Assembly (NCBI GenBank): GCA_037447295.1
Contig: JBBIGZ010000075.1
Coordinates: 1-12,947 of the forward strand
Length of the DNA stretch: 12,947 nt
Direction of reading: 5' to 3'
Source: 630D-37 sp037447295
Lineage (GTDB): Bacteria > Chloroflexota > Anaerolineae > Anaerolineales > Villigracilaceae
The notes beneath the pieces are model-generated. The model did no database searches and was not told the DNA's origin. It saw only the letters and a list, made by a program, of their open reading frames with translations. This document shows, in pieces, positions 6,774-12,947 of the stretch (its first letter is position 1; every line of letters starts with the position of its first letter). A program made the translations under genes and the position numbers.

Positions 6774-7604
6774 TTACCGAGGGCGACGCAACAGGAACAC
6801 CACAATGAAGAAAAACGTGGCGACCAGGACAATAGCGGCTCCAGAGGCAATACCGAGATAGTAGGAAAGATAAAGCCCGATCACCCCAGAAAGGGTGGCA
6901 AAGAAGGTGGCCAGGCCCATCATCGTTGGGAGACGGCGGGTGAGCAGGTAAGCCGTCGTCGCCGGCGTGATCAACATCGCGACCATCAGCGCCACCCCGA
7001 CTGTTTGTAAGGCCACTGCCACGGTCACCGCTACCAGGATTAGGAAAAGGTTCTCCAGTGTGCGCACCGGCAATCGCAGGGTGGCGGCCAGCACCAGGTC
7101 GAAAGAGATAACCAAGAATTCTTTATAAAAGAGAAAAACGAGCAGGAGTACGCCGCTGCTAAAGAGCGCCATGCGCCAGAGCGCAGGGGTGGAGACGCTC
7201 AGCACGTCTCCAAAAAGAAAGTGGGATAGATCCACCGCATAGGAGCGCACGGTGGAGATCAAGGCAATGCCTAGAGCGAACATTCCGGCAAAAACGATGC
7301 CGATCGCCGTATCTTCGCGCAATCTTGCCGTCCGAGAAAGGGCGCCGATCCCTAACGATGCTACGATGGAGGTGCCCAAGGCCCACCAGAAGAGTTCTCC
7401 TCGCGTTCCACCGCCGAGCAGGTATCCCAGCGCCACGCCGGGCAGGATGGTGTGTGCCAGCGCATCCCCGAAGAAGGCCATGCCGCGCAGGACCACGTAG
7501 CTGCCGATCACCGCGCATACTGCTCCCACGATTAAAGTGGCGAGAAAGGCACGCACCATGAACGGATAGGCGAAAGGGGTGAGAAAAAATTCAGTCAAGC
7601 TCAC
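6774..7604 (-). CDS. znuB: Zinc ABC transporter permease
   Basis: A 276-aa membrane permease of the ABC-3 (metal type) family, which forms the channel for metal handed over by the lipoprotein ZnuA and pumped by ZnuC. It has about eight hydrophobic helices. Family hallmarks are visible: IGSYVVLRGMAFFGDALAHTILPGVALGYLLGG (33-65, written here as family signature), REDTAIGIVFAGMFALG, FGDVL near 130, and QTVGVALMVAMLITPATTAYLL. The start is the GTG at 7604, preceded by GAGGAGG with a 9-base gap. It overlaps the end of znuC by 14 bases, indicating coupled translation. Zinc rather than manganese is inferred from the Zur-type boxes and from the ligand set of the neighbouring ZnuA. Gene order znuA-znuC-znuB is standard. 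Confidence 0.93.
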   Translation of the reverse strand: MSLTEFFLTPFAYPFMVRAFLATLIVGAVCAVIGSYVVLRGMAFFGDALAHTILPGVALGYLLGGGTRGELFWWALGTSIVASLGIGALSRTARLREDTAIGIVFAGMFALGIALISTVRSYAVDLSHFLFGDVLSVSTPALWRMALFSSGVLLLVFLFYKEFLVISFDLVLAATLRLPVRTLENLFLILVAVTVAVALQTVGVALMVAMLITPATTAYLLTRRLPTMMGLATFFATLSGVIGLYLSYYLGIASGAAIVLVATFFFIVVFLLRRPR

Positions 7605-8403
7605 GGAACGCAGCCTCCTCGCAGCAAGTATCCCCTACGGCGATCAGATTGCCCTCATCTTCCACGATCTGCAATTTGCTCCCATATGCCCGCTTCAACC
7701 GTTCCGGGTTCAGGACCTCCTTTGCATCCCCAAAGCCGATCAGCCGATGGTTCAAGAGCATGATCCGATCGAAAAAGCGCGCCGCCTGATCAAGATCGTG
7801 CGTGGCGATCATCACCGTCACCCGCTGGGAGCGGAGCACATCCAGCAAGGCAAGGATGCTTTCCTGAGATGGAAGATCCAACCCGTTAAGAGGTTCATCC
7901 ATCAGGAGTAATTCGGCCTCCTGCGCCAGAGCGCGGGCGATGAACATCCGTTGTTGCTGACCGCCGGAGAGTTCCTCGATAGGCCGGCGCGCCAGATCGA
8001 GCAGACCGACCGTCTCCAGTGCCTGATTTACCTGTTCCCAATCCTCCTTCCGCGGCTGACGGAAAAAACCGATCTGGGCAATTCGCCCCATCATTACCAC
8101 ATCTTCCACCGTCACTGGAAAACGCCATTCCACCTGGTTGCGCTGCGGCACATAGCCAATGCAGACATGACCGGCAGGCTGCGAACCGTAAATGCGCACT
8201 TCCCCCGTCGTTGGGCGGATCGCTCCAACGATAACTTTGAACAGCGTGCTCTTTCCGGCGCCGTTTGGCCCAACCACTGCCACGCGCTCACCCACATGCA
8301 GATGAAAGGTGACATCTTCCAGCGCCAGGTGATCGCCGTAGCGCACGCTCAAATGGTGCACGTCCAGGATTGGTTGATCAGTCTGATGGGAATGATGGGA
8401 CAT
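7591..8403 (-). CDS. znuC: Zinc ABC transporter ATP-binding protein
   Basis: A 270-aa cytoplasmic ATPase that drives zinc import through ZnuB. All ABC motifs are intact: Walker A GPNGAGKST (45-53), Q-loop Gln87, signature LSGGQQQR (145-152), Walker B LLLMDE (165-170), D-loop GLD (174-176) and switch His202. Aromatic and charged residues around 92-115 (VEWRFPVTVEDVVMMGR) are typical of metal-type ABC ATPases. Two extra features could touch metal: a His-rich start (His3, His4, His6) and a Cys260-Cys261 pair in the C-terminal tail. Both are observations, not proven sites. ATG 8403 lies 4 bases after the znuA stop; GGTGA just upstream may serve as ribosome binding site. It overlaps znuB by 14 bases. 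Confidence 0.94.
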   Translation of the reverse strand: MSHHSHQTDQPILDVHHLSVRYGDHLALEDVTFHLHVGERVAVVGPNGAGKSTLFKVIVGAIRPTTGEVRIYGSQPAGHVCIGYVPQRNQVEWRFPVTVEDVVMMGRIAQIGFFRQPRKEDWEQVNQALETVGLLDLARRPIEELSGGQQQRMFIARALAQEAELLLMDEPLNGLDLPSQESILALLDVLRSQRVTVMIATHDLDQAARFFDRIMLLNHRLIGFGDAKEVLNPERLKRAYGSKLQIVEDEGNLIAVGDTCCEEAAFRELD

Positions 8404-8407
8404 AGAA

Positions 8408-9319
8408 TCACCGAAGAGCCTTCACGATTTCGCTTACATTATAGCGCATATATTTCAGGTAGGTATCTACCTCGCTCCCTTCTGGACCCAGATCATGATA
8501 CAGGGTAACCAGACGCACGCCGGTATCTCGGCTGACTTGTTCGGCCAGAGATTGATTGCCGATCTCTTCGACGAAGATCGCCTTGGCACCATAGGTGCGA
8601 ATGGCATTCTCCAGTGCCGCCAGCTCCTGAGCAGAAGGGGAGGCCTCTGTGCTGAAAGAAGGGATCACCGCGCCGATTTGCTCAAAACCATACCTTTGGG
8701 CAAAGTAGCCGAAGACGCGATGATCGGTCACCAGTTTGCGATTTTCGGGAGGGATCTGGGCCACTTGCTCCCGGATCCAGGCATCCAATTCCCGGAGCTG
8801 CGCCTTATAGGCCTCGGCGTTTTTGCGATATTCGGTCTCGTGGACCGGATCGGCCTGGCTCAAAGCCTGAGCAATGGTATCAACCCAAAGTAGGACATTA
8901 TTTGGATCGAACCAGGCATGGGGGTCAACTGTGAGCTGGCCCTCGGCGGAAGTGCCCTTGCGTGACTCCTCTCCTATCTTCAGCAGCGGCACGTCTTTCG
9001 AGACCTCGATCAACCGTGCTGTTGCCCCGGCATTTTCCAGCAGAGGCTGCAAGAACGCTTCCAAGCCGGCCCCGTTGGCGAAGACGATCTGGGCCTTAGA
9101 GAGCATCACGCTATCTTGTGGTCGGGGCGTATACTCATGGGCGTCGCTTCCCGGTGGGAGGAGTGCTTCCACTTGCACCCATTCACCACCGATTTGCCGC
9201 ACCACATCGGCCACGATCTGAGTTGTCGCCACCACGTATAGACGTTCGTTCGTCACAGCACGAGGGGCGCAACCGAGCAGGCTAAGAAGCACTAAAAACA
9301 AAATGAACCGTCGAATCAT
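8408..9319 (-). CDS. znuA: Zinc-binding lipoprotein of ABC transporter
   Basis: A 303-aa substrate-binding protein of the cluster A-I metal family. A signal peptide ends in a lipobox LLGC with Cys17, so it is a membrane-anchored lipoprotein. The expected metal ligands are His61 (GSDAHEYTP), His134 (DPHAWFDP), His200 (VTDHRVFGYF) and Asp276 (YHDLGPEGS). A His at the third position, where several manganese binders of the family have Glu, favours zinc. The His-rich loop found before the second ligand in many ZnuA proteins is absent: residues 114-131 are charged but contain no His. ATG 9319 has a perfect AGGAGG (9324-9329) 4 bases upstream. A Zur-type box at 9339-9353 lies just before it. It is the first gene of the transporter operon. 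Confidence 0.93.
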   Translation of the reverse strand: MIRRFILFLVLLSLLGCAPRAVTNERLYVVATTQIVADVVRQIGGEWVQVEALLPPGSDAHEYTPRPQDSVMLSKAQIVFANGAGLEAFLQPLLENAGATARLIEVSKDVPLLKIGEESRKGTSAEGQLTVDPHAWFDPNNVLLWVDTIAQALSQADPVHETEYRKNAEAYKAQLRELDAWIREQVAQIPPENRKLVTDHRVFGYFAQRYGFEQIGAVIPSFSTEASPSAQELAALENAIRTYGAKAIFVEEIGNQSLAEQVSRDTGVRLVTLYHDLGPEGSEVDTYLKYMRYNVSEIVKALR

Positions 9320-9338
9320 AAGACCTCCTTTTTGAAAT

Positions 9339-9353
9339 TGAAAATCGTTTTCA
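9339..9353 (-). promoter_or_regulatory. Zur-type operator before znuA
   Basis: TGAAAATCGTTTTCA (plus-strand reading) is a near-perfect 7-1-7 palindrome, identical to the box at 9832-9846. It closely resembles the Zur box described for actinobacteria (TGAAAATCATTTTCA type). It lies 9 bases upstream of the AGGAGG of znuA. No strong -35/-10 pair is visible, so the exact promoter is open. Bound zinc-Zur should block znuA transcription. Confidence 0.85.
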
Positions 9354-9394
9354 TTTTTGAGCCATAAAAACTTACCTTGTACGCTTCACCGATT

Positions 9395-9829
9395 TTACAG
9401 ACCTTGGGCAGAACACTTGGGACACAGGCCGGAGATCTGCAGCCAATGGGCGCGGATCTGGTAACCATATTGTTGCCCCAATTGTATGAACAGGGCCTCT
9501 AGATCGTCTCCTTGGAAGTATTCAGCGCGTCCGCAGCGTTCGCAGATCAGTAGGTGCTGATGACCTTCGGCGCGCGGCAGATAGGCATTACATCCATCTT
9601 CTTGGTGGACGCGCTGAACCAGATGTAGCTCGCTGAGCACCTCTAACGTGCGGTAGACGCTCACCAGACCTAACGCCGGATACCGTCGCCGTGCTGTTTC
9701 GTAGACTTCCAGTGGCGTGAGCGCCCGCGAACTCCCAACCATAGTCTCTACCACCGCCCGGCGCGCTTCGGTCAGACGGTAGCCGTGGATCTGTAACTGT
9801 TCAAGCCAGGAATACGCGTTTGAGGACAT
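9395..9829 (-). CDS. zur: Fur-family zinc uptake regulator
   Basis: A 144-aa Fur-family repressor. The N-terminal winged helix (about 7-85) contains the recognition segment GLVSVYRTLEVL (54-65). The C-terminal dimerisation domain (about 88-140) has the regulatory metal region GHQHLLICERCG (His90, His92) and two CxxC pairs, Cys96-Cys99 and Cys136-Cys139, that make the structural zinc site. Zur identity, rather than Fur or PerR, is inferred from the adjacent znuACB genes and from identical Zur-type boxes before both. I start at ATG 9829; the TTG at 9847 would put the operator inside the coding sequence. No ribosome binding site precedes the ATG: the message would have only about 10 bases of leader. 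znuA starts 75 bases downstream on the same strand. Confidence 0.9.
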   Translation of the reverse strand: MSSNAYSWLEQLQIHGYRLTEARRAVVETMVGSSRALTPLEVYETARRRYPALGLVSVYRTLEVLSELHLVQRVHQEDGCNAYLPRAEGHQHLLICERCGRAEYFQGDDLEALFIQLGQQYGYQIRAHWLQISGLCPKCSAQGL

Positions 9830-9831
9830 AC

Positions 9832-9846
9832 TGAAAATCGTTTTCA
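9832..9846 (-). promoter_or_regulatory. Zur-type operator before zur
   Basis: TGAAAATCGTTTTCA, identical to the box before znuA. It begins right after the -10 element and covers the expected transcription start, ending 2 bases before the zur ATG. This is the layout expected for autorepression. Confidence 0.85.
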
Positions 9847-9875
9847 ATTGTAATCGCGATAGAAGAAGATGTCAA
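9847..9875 (-). promoter_or_regulatory. Near-consensus sigma-70 promoter of zur
   Basis: On the minus strand a perfect TTGACA (9870-9875) and TACAAT (9847-9852, five of six consensus bases) are separated by exactly 17 bases. The start should fall near 9840, giving a very short leader of about 10 bases before ATG 9829. The Zur box abuts the -10. Confidence 0.75.
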
Positions 9876-10021
9876 GGAAAATATCCAAGACTCGCTGCAG
9901 GGAAATGAAGCACCTTGCTATAGCGCGAGATTTATCTTGCGAGCCCACTTTGATCCACACAACTCTGTAGAATCGAGCATGGATTGGCACGGATGCGATA
10001 GAAGAACACGGGCCTTTTATA
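9876..10021. other. Gene-free spacer upstream of the zur promoter
   Basis: About 145 bases between the zur promoter and the hairpin behind the methyltransferase-like gene. The frames crossing it (minus 9844-10032, plus 9937-10344) show no recognisable protein. I see no further regulatory element in it. Confidence 0.5.
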
Positions 10022-10041
10022 AGCAAACGCAAGCGTTTGCT
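10022..10041 (-). terminator. Perfect stop-adjacent hairpin, possible terminator or dispersed repeat
   Basis: AGCAAACGCAAGCGTTTGCT is a perfect inverted repeat with 9-base arms. It begins directly after the TAG stop of the methyltransferase-like gene. The RNA would form an 8-bp stem with a 4-base loop. The following minus-strand bases (TATAAAAGG) contain no proper U-run, so classic intrinsic termination is doubtful. One arm plus flank (10031-10045) recurs at 5800-5814, so it may instead be a copy of a genomic repeat. Confidence 0.5.
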
Positions 10042-10045
10042 CTAC
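10031..10045. repeat. Dispersed palindromic repeat, copy 2
   Basis: AAGCGTTTGCTCTAC is shared base for base with 5800-5814. Here it is the right arm of the 10022-10041 palindrome plus the flanking CTAC, which contains the TAG stop of the minus-strand gene. Confidence 0.55.
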
Positions 10046-12234
10046 AAAAGCATCATCTGAGATGGGGCGTGTTCAGGCGGATCGAGGCGCAGTTGTTCTT
10101 CAAAGGTTTCTGGGGTGAGCAGCGGGAGCTCTTCGATCAGACGCAGGTGGCGGAATTTCAGGATATTCCAGGCGTTCAGCGCGGCAGCCAGGCGTGGGTC
10201 GCGTTCGGATTTGTAGATGAGCAGCCCGACGCGTCCACCGGGAATTACCAGCAGGCGGCGCAGCGCTTGCGGTGCGGAGGCCAGCCAACCGGTTTGTGCC
10301 GAGGCCTGCAGACGGATCCATGCCCGAATTTGCTCCTCTTCTAGCCAGAGAAGCGTAGCCTCGTCTACCCAACGTGGCAAGTAGCCAAGCCGATTGGCCA
10401 GGGATTCGAGGCGCTTTTTCATTTCCCGAAGAGTCGCGCGCCGGGCGGAGGCAGTATCTTCGGGGCGCAGGCGCCATAGGCCGTTTTCTCGTTCGGCATA
10501 GGAGGCAAGCACGGCATAGATCAACCCCCGCGAGGGTGTTTGCAGGCCGGAAAAGCGAGGATAGAGCATATCCTCCACTTCCAAAAAACTCGCCAAAGAC
10601 TGTTTCTGTAGCCATTCCACCAGATAGCGTTCCAGGCGATCGGCAAGAGAGTTCGTTTCGAGGGAAATGCGTCCCCACAGGCCGCTTTCCAGCGATTCAT
10701 GGGCGCTCCAGTGATGGGCGGTGAGGCGGAGCGCTTCCTGAATGTGAGAATGGATGACTTTCAGGGCGCTTTCCGTCTCTGCCGAGGAGGGAATTCCCAG
10801 GGCGTTTTCTTTTTCCAGCGAACAGAGAGCGGCGGCGTGGAGGTGAAAATACGGTGCCGGTTCGCCACGAGCGCGCAGGAAATCGGCGATGGCCCGGCGG
10901 GTGCGCTCGGGATCGGGGGGACGGATGGGACGCGGCGCAGCCCGTTTCCAGGTGATCTGGATCGGGTCGTGAGGGGTGCGCAGTGCCAGTTCTTGCAATT
11001 GGAAAGCGGCTGATTGGGCGGCGCAGAGGGCAGCAGTCAGAGCCGGGGACTCCGCTTCGCCGAGCAGGGCAAAAAAGGGAGTGCCAGGCGGAAGCAGGCG
11101 GAAGACCTGGTTGAAGGCGGCGCGCAACGCTTCGGTGTTCCAGGCCCAATCGTAGCGTCGGCGCTGTAGGACGATCTTGAAGGGCTCAACGGCTTCTGCA
11201 CCCCAAATCCAGCCGGCCCAAAGGGCCGAAAGGGTCCAAAAAGCTTGATTGGGTCGGGGGAGCGTTGCGATGGCGGCTTGGAAGGATGGCATCTCGCTCA
11301 CTTTGCCGAGGAAATCGCGCACGCGGCCGCGGAAAAGGCAAATGCCTCCTGTTTCGGGAGGGAGCTGAGGCCATTCCGTGCAGGGGAGGGGGCCGGCAGG
11401 GACAATCCATTGCGAGATGGCATTTTCCAGGGCTTGCCACAGGTTGTGTTCGCGGAATTGGGAGGGGGTCACCAGTTGACGCGGCCGCGGCCGTTCGGCC
11501 GGGTAGGCCCACAGATCGTTGCCTAGATCGCAGGCTGAGATGATCAAGGCAATCAGAGCCTGCCGACGGCGCGGGGAGAGGCTCAGGCTGGAGAGGCGGT
11601 TGGTGAGAGTGCTCAGGATGTAGAGCGGGCGCGGCAGGTAATGTTCCAGCGCTTCTTCTACTGTAGCGCGATGGGGATTGTGGAGCGGCGCGACCCGTTC
11701 GAGGGCGCGAGCGCGGTGTAGGGCATCGCTCGCTTGCAGGGTTTGGAGGCGTTCGAGCTCGGCGGCCTGCGGAGGCTGTTCGCCGTGTTGACCGCAGTGG
11801 GGACAGGCATAGAGGGTGGCAAAAGGCAGGGATTCCCCTTTGCGCCAGAGATAGCCTTCGGCGAAGATGGATCGCCGACAAGCCGGGCAGGTGGTTTCGT
11901 AGAGACTCTGGATGTGGAGCTCCAGGCGTTCTTCCCCTTTGCGGGCAGCGGCCAGCTCGGCCAACGCGGCGGTGAATTCGCTTTCGGTGGGCGGTTCGGC
12001 CAGCACCCGATGGCAAAAGAAGAGCAGAGGATTGTTGACCGTGATCAGGATGCGATAGCCGGCGCGGGCAGCCTCGAGGGAAAGACGCGGGGCAGTGCCG
12101 AATGGATCGAGCAGCCACGATCCCGGCGGGATGTTTTCTCGCAGCCAGCGCGTCACCACGCCTTCTTCTAGCGGTGGCAGGAAGCGGGCCAAAGGGCCGG
12201 GTTCGGCAGGGAGAATGCCGGGCAGATAGGACAT
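10042..12234 (-). CDS. Degenerate DNA methyltransferase-like protein with zinc ribbon
   Basis: A 730-aa cytoplasmic protein (ATG 12234; the overlapping TTG 12240 would give 732 aa, used for numbering here). Residues 17-83 resemble the SAM-binding part of amino-methyltransferases: LARFLPPLEEGVV, SWLLDPFGTAPRL (41-53, compare DPFxGSGTT) and a later VNNPLLF (68-74, compare DxNPLA). A zinc ribbon follows, Cys118-x2-Cys121 and Cys146-x2-Cys149. Residues 222-275 resemble the helical insert of large adenine methylases (RRRQALIALIISACDLGNDLW, then EHNLWQALE). The catalytic DPPY position reads TLPRPNQAFWTLSALWAGW (326-344), so Asp is lost. Residues 370-420 look like the closing methylase strands. The C-terminal region (about 490-732) is not assigned. 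The role is unknown, probably DNA binding or a family-specific function without methylation. No clear ribosome binding site; coupling to the LysM gene is likely. Confidence 0.7.
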   Translation of the reverse strand: MSYLPGILPAEPGPLARFLPPLEEGVVTRWLRENIPPGSWLLDPFGTAPRLSLEAARAGYRILITVNNPLLFFCHRVLAEPPTESEFTAALAELAAARKGEERLELHIQSLYETTCPACRRSIFAEGYLWRKGESLPFATLYACPHCGQHGEQPPQAAELERLQTLQASDALHRARALERVAPLHNPHRATVEEALEHYLPRPLYILSTLTNRLSSLSLSPRRRQALIALIISACDLGNDLWAYPAERPRPRQLVTPSQFREHNLWQALENAISQWIVPAGPLPCTEWPQLPPETGGICLFRGRVRDFLGKVSEMPSFQAAIATLPRPNQAFWTLSALWAGWIWGAEAVEPFKIVLQRRRYDWAWNTEALRAAFNQVFRLLPPGTPFFALLGEAESPALTAALCAAQSAAFQLQELALRTPHDPIQITWKRAAPRPIRPPDPERTRRAIADFLRARGEPAPYFHLHAAALCSLEKENALGIPSSAETESALKVIHSHIQEALRLTAHHWSAHESLESGLWGRISLETNSLADRLERYLVEWLQKQSLASFLEVEDMLYPRFSGLQTPSRGLIYAVLASYAERENGLWRLRPEDTASARRATLREMKKRLESLANRLGYLPRWVDEATLLWLEEEQIRAWIRLQASAQTGWLASAPQALRRLLVIPGGRVGLLIYKSERDPRLAAALNAWNILKFRHLRLIEELPLLTPETFEEQLRLDPPEHAPSQMMLL

Positions 12235-12236
12235 GT

Positions 12237-12947
12237 TCAAGGACGGGTTTCTACAATCAATTCCACATCCGCGATCGCAACGAAGCTACCTAGAAAGAAG
12301 GTAAAAGGTAGAGAATTGCCGGGAGATAGCGCGCCGAGCTCCCAACGATAGAAGCCGGCAACGCGCCGGCCGGCATCGTAGGCGGTGGCGGCGATCCAGA
12401 TGCGCGTGGCGGGTTCTGCGTCCGGTGGCAGGTAGACGTTGCCGCTGATTTCGGCCTGGTGGCCGGAAGGTGTGATGACAATTTGCAGTTGGTGTAGTGT
12501 AGCCGGCAGGTAGCGCCGATCGCCCGGTGGCAGCCGAAGCGCACTGACAACCTGCGCCGTTATGGTTAAGGTTTGCTCAGGGGACACGTCAAAGGTGGTG
12601 AAGGCCGGCAGGGTGCTGTGGGGAGGGAGAATATCGAGGGGCAGGAAGAGCAATTGGCTTTTGGGGGAGGCATTGCGGGGGATGATTTCGACCTGCAGGG
12701 CGATATTTTCCAGCCAATCGCTGCTAGGGTTGTGTACGGCGAAGAAGCAGGTTTGGGCCTTATCCGGTTGGGGATAGCAGACGGGTTGTGCCAGTTCCAG
12801 TGGGGCGGGGGTGGGGGTGGTGAGCTCAGCTGGCGCTTGGGATGCCGGAATTTGGATCACTTGGCCGGGCTGAAGGATGGAGGTCAGGCCAGGGTTTTGC
12901 CGGAGCAGATCGTCCACGCTGAGGTTGAAGCGCCGCGCTAGGCCTTC
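12237..12947 (-). CDS. LysM-containing surface protein, N-terminus outside window
   Basis: A partial gene: the frame is open to the window edge, so its start and any signal peptide are not seen. The first 236 residues visible (from 12947) begin with the end of a LysM domain, GLARRFNLSVDDLLRQNPGL, then LQPGQVIQIP, a peptidoglycan or chitin-type glycan binding fold. A Pro/Thr linker (ELTTPTPAP) leads to two beta-rich segments. One, with CYPQPDKAQTCFFAVHNPSSDWLENIALQVEI in family style, contains two Cys that may pair. The other (EISGNVYLPPDAEPATRIWIAATAYDAGRRVAGFYRW) resembles FxLYD-like domains. It is probably anchored at or exported to the cell surface. The GTG at 12917 lies inside the LysM domain and is not the true start. 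Its TGA overlaps the possible TTG start of the next gene. Confidence 0.85.
   Translation of the reverse strand, partial: EGLARRFNLSVDDLLRQNPGLTSILQPGQVIQIPASQAPAELTTPTPAPLELAQPVCYPQPDKAQTCFFAVHNPSSDWLENIALQVEIIPRNASPKSQLLFLPLDILPPHSTLPAFTTFDVSPEQTLTITAQVVSALRLPPGDRRYLPATLHQLQIVITPSGHQAEISGNVYLPPDAEPATRIWIAATAYDAGRRVAGFYRWELGALSPGNSLPFTFFLGSFVAIADVELIVETRP

Noticed and set aside
11186..12118. 310-codon minus-strand frame inside the methyltransferase-like gene
   Set aside because: Out-of-frame shadow of a GC-rich gene: composition is dominated by Arg, Pro, Ser and Ala, with no domain pattern.
12801..12820. G-rich run that could form a G-quadruplex
   Set aside because: It encodes the Thr-Pro linker of the LysM protein on the minus strand. 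Only three long G runs are present, so it is explained by coding content.
10042..12947. Restriction-modification or phage-defence island
   Set aside because: Only one methyltransferase-like gene with a broken catalytic motif is present. There is no nuclease, helicase, specificity subunit or mobile element beside it, and the neighbour is a LysM surface protein.

Overview
The window looks like chromosomal DNA of a bacterium in the phylum Chloroflexota, most likely class Anaerolineae. This is inferred from overall protein style and gene content: a LysM plus beta-sandwich surface protein, PAS-type kinases with odd receivers, a YkoP-like protein, and an actinobacterial-style Zur box. There is no rRNA or other marker to prove it. 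Base composition is moderately GC-rich. Genes are tightly packed, with several overlapping stops and starts and strong AGGAGG-type ribosome binding sites. No tRNA, rRNA, CRISPR array, transposase or phage gene was seen.

Layout. (1) 5-724, minus: a secreted protein made of three DUF5666-like repeats. (2) 725-1019: a gene-free divergent promoter region. (3) 1020-2941, plus: xseA, xseB and a DUF212/YuiD-like membrane protein, overlapping head to tail. (4) 2938-5558, minus: a two-gene signalling unit, a PAS histidine kinase preceded by a receiver-GAF protein, joined by an ATGA overlap. It converges on group 3 with a 4-base overlap. (5) 5811-9829, minus: a zinc uptake region. zur is followed by znuA, znuC, znuB, a four-helix DMT/EamA-like transporter and a YkoP-like protein, the last five apparently one operon. 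Two identical 15-base Zur-type boxes lie in front of zur and znuA. The zur box sits directly behind a near-consensus promoter. (6) 10042-12234, minus: a 730-aa protein that looks like a degenerate zinc-ribbon DNA methyltransferase with an unassigned C-terminal region. (7) 12237-12947, minus: a LysM-containing protein that runs off the window edge and overlaps gene 6.

How the genes work together. The zinc region is a textbook uptake circuit: when zinc is plentiful, Zur should repress itself and the ZnuABC importer. The two extra membrane or envelope genes may share that control. xseA and xseB make the two subunits of exonuclease VII. The signalling pair is unusual because the receiver domains of both proteins have lost the phosphorylatable aspartate and the other switch residues. 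The partner protein also ends in what looks like a histidine-kinase dimerisation helix pair without its histidine, so the pair may work by protein contact rather than phosphotransfer. The most novel-looking gene is the methyltransferase-like protein at 10042-12234: its overall architecture survives but the catalytic motif has changed.
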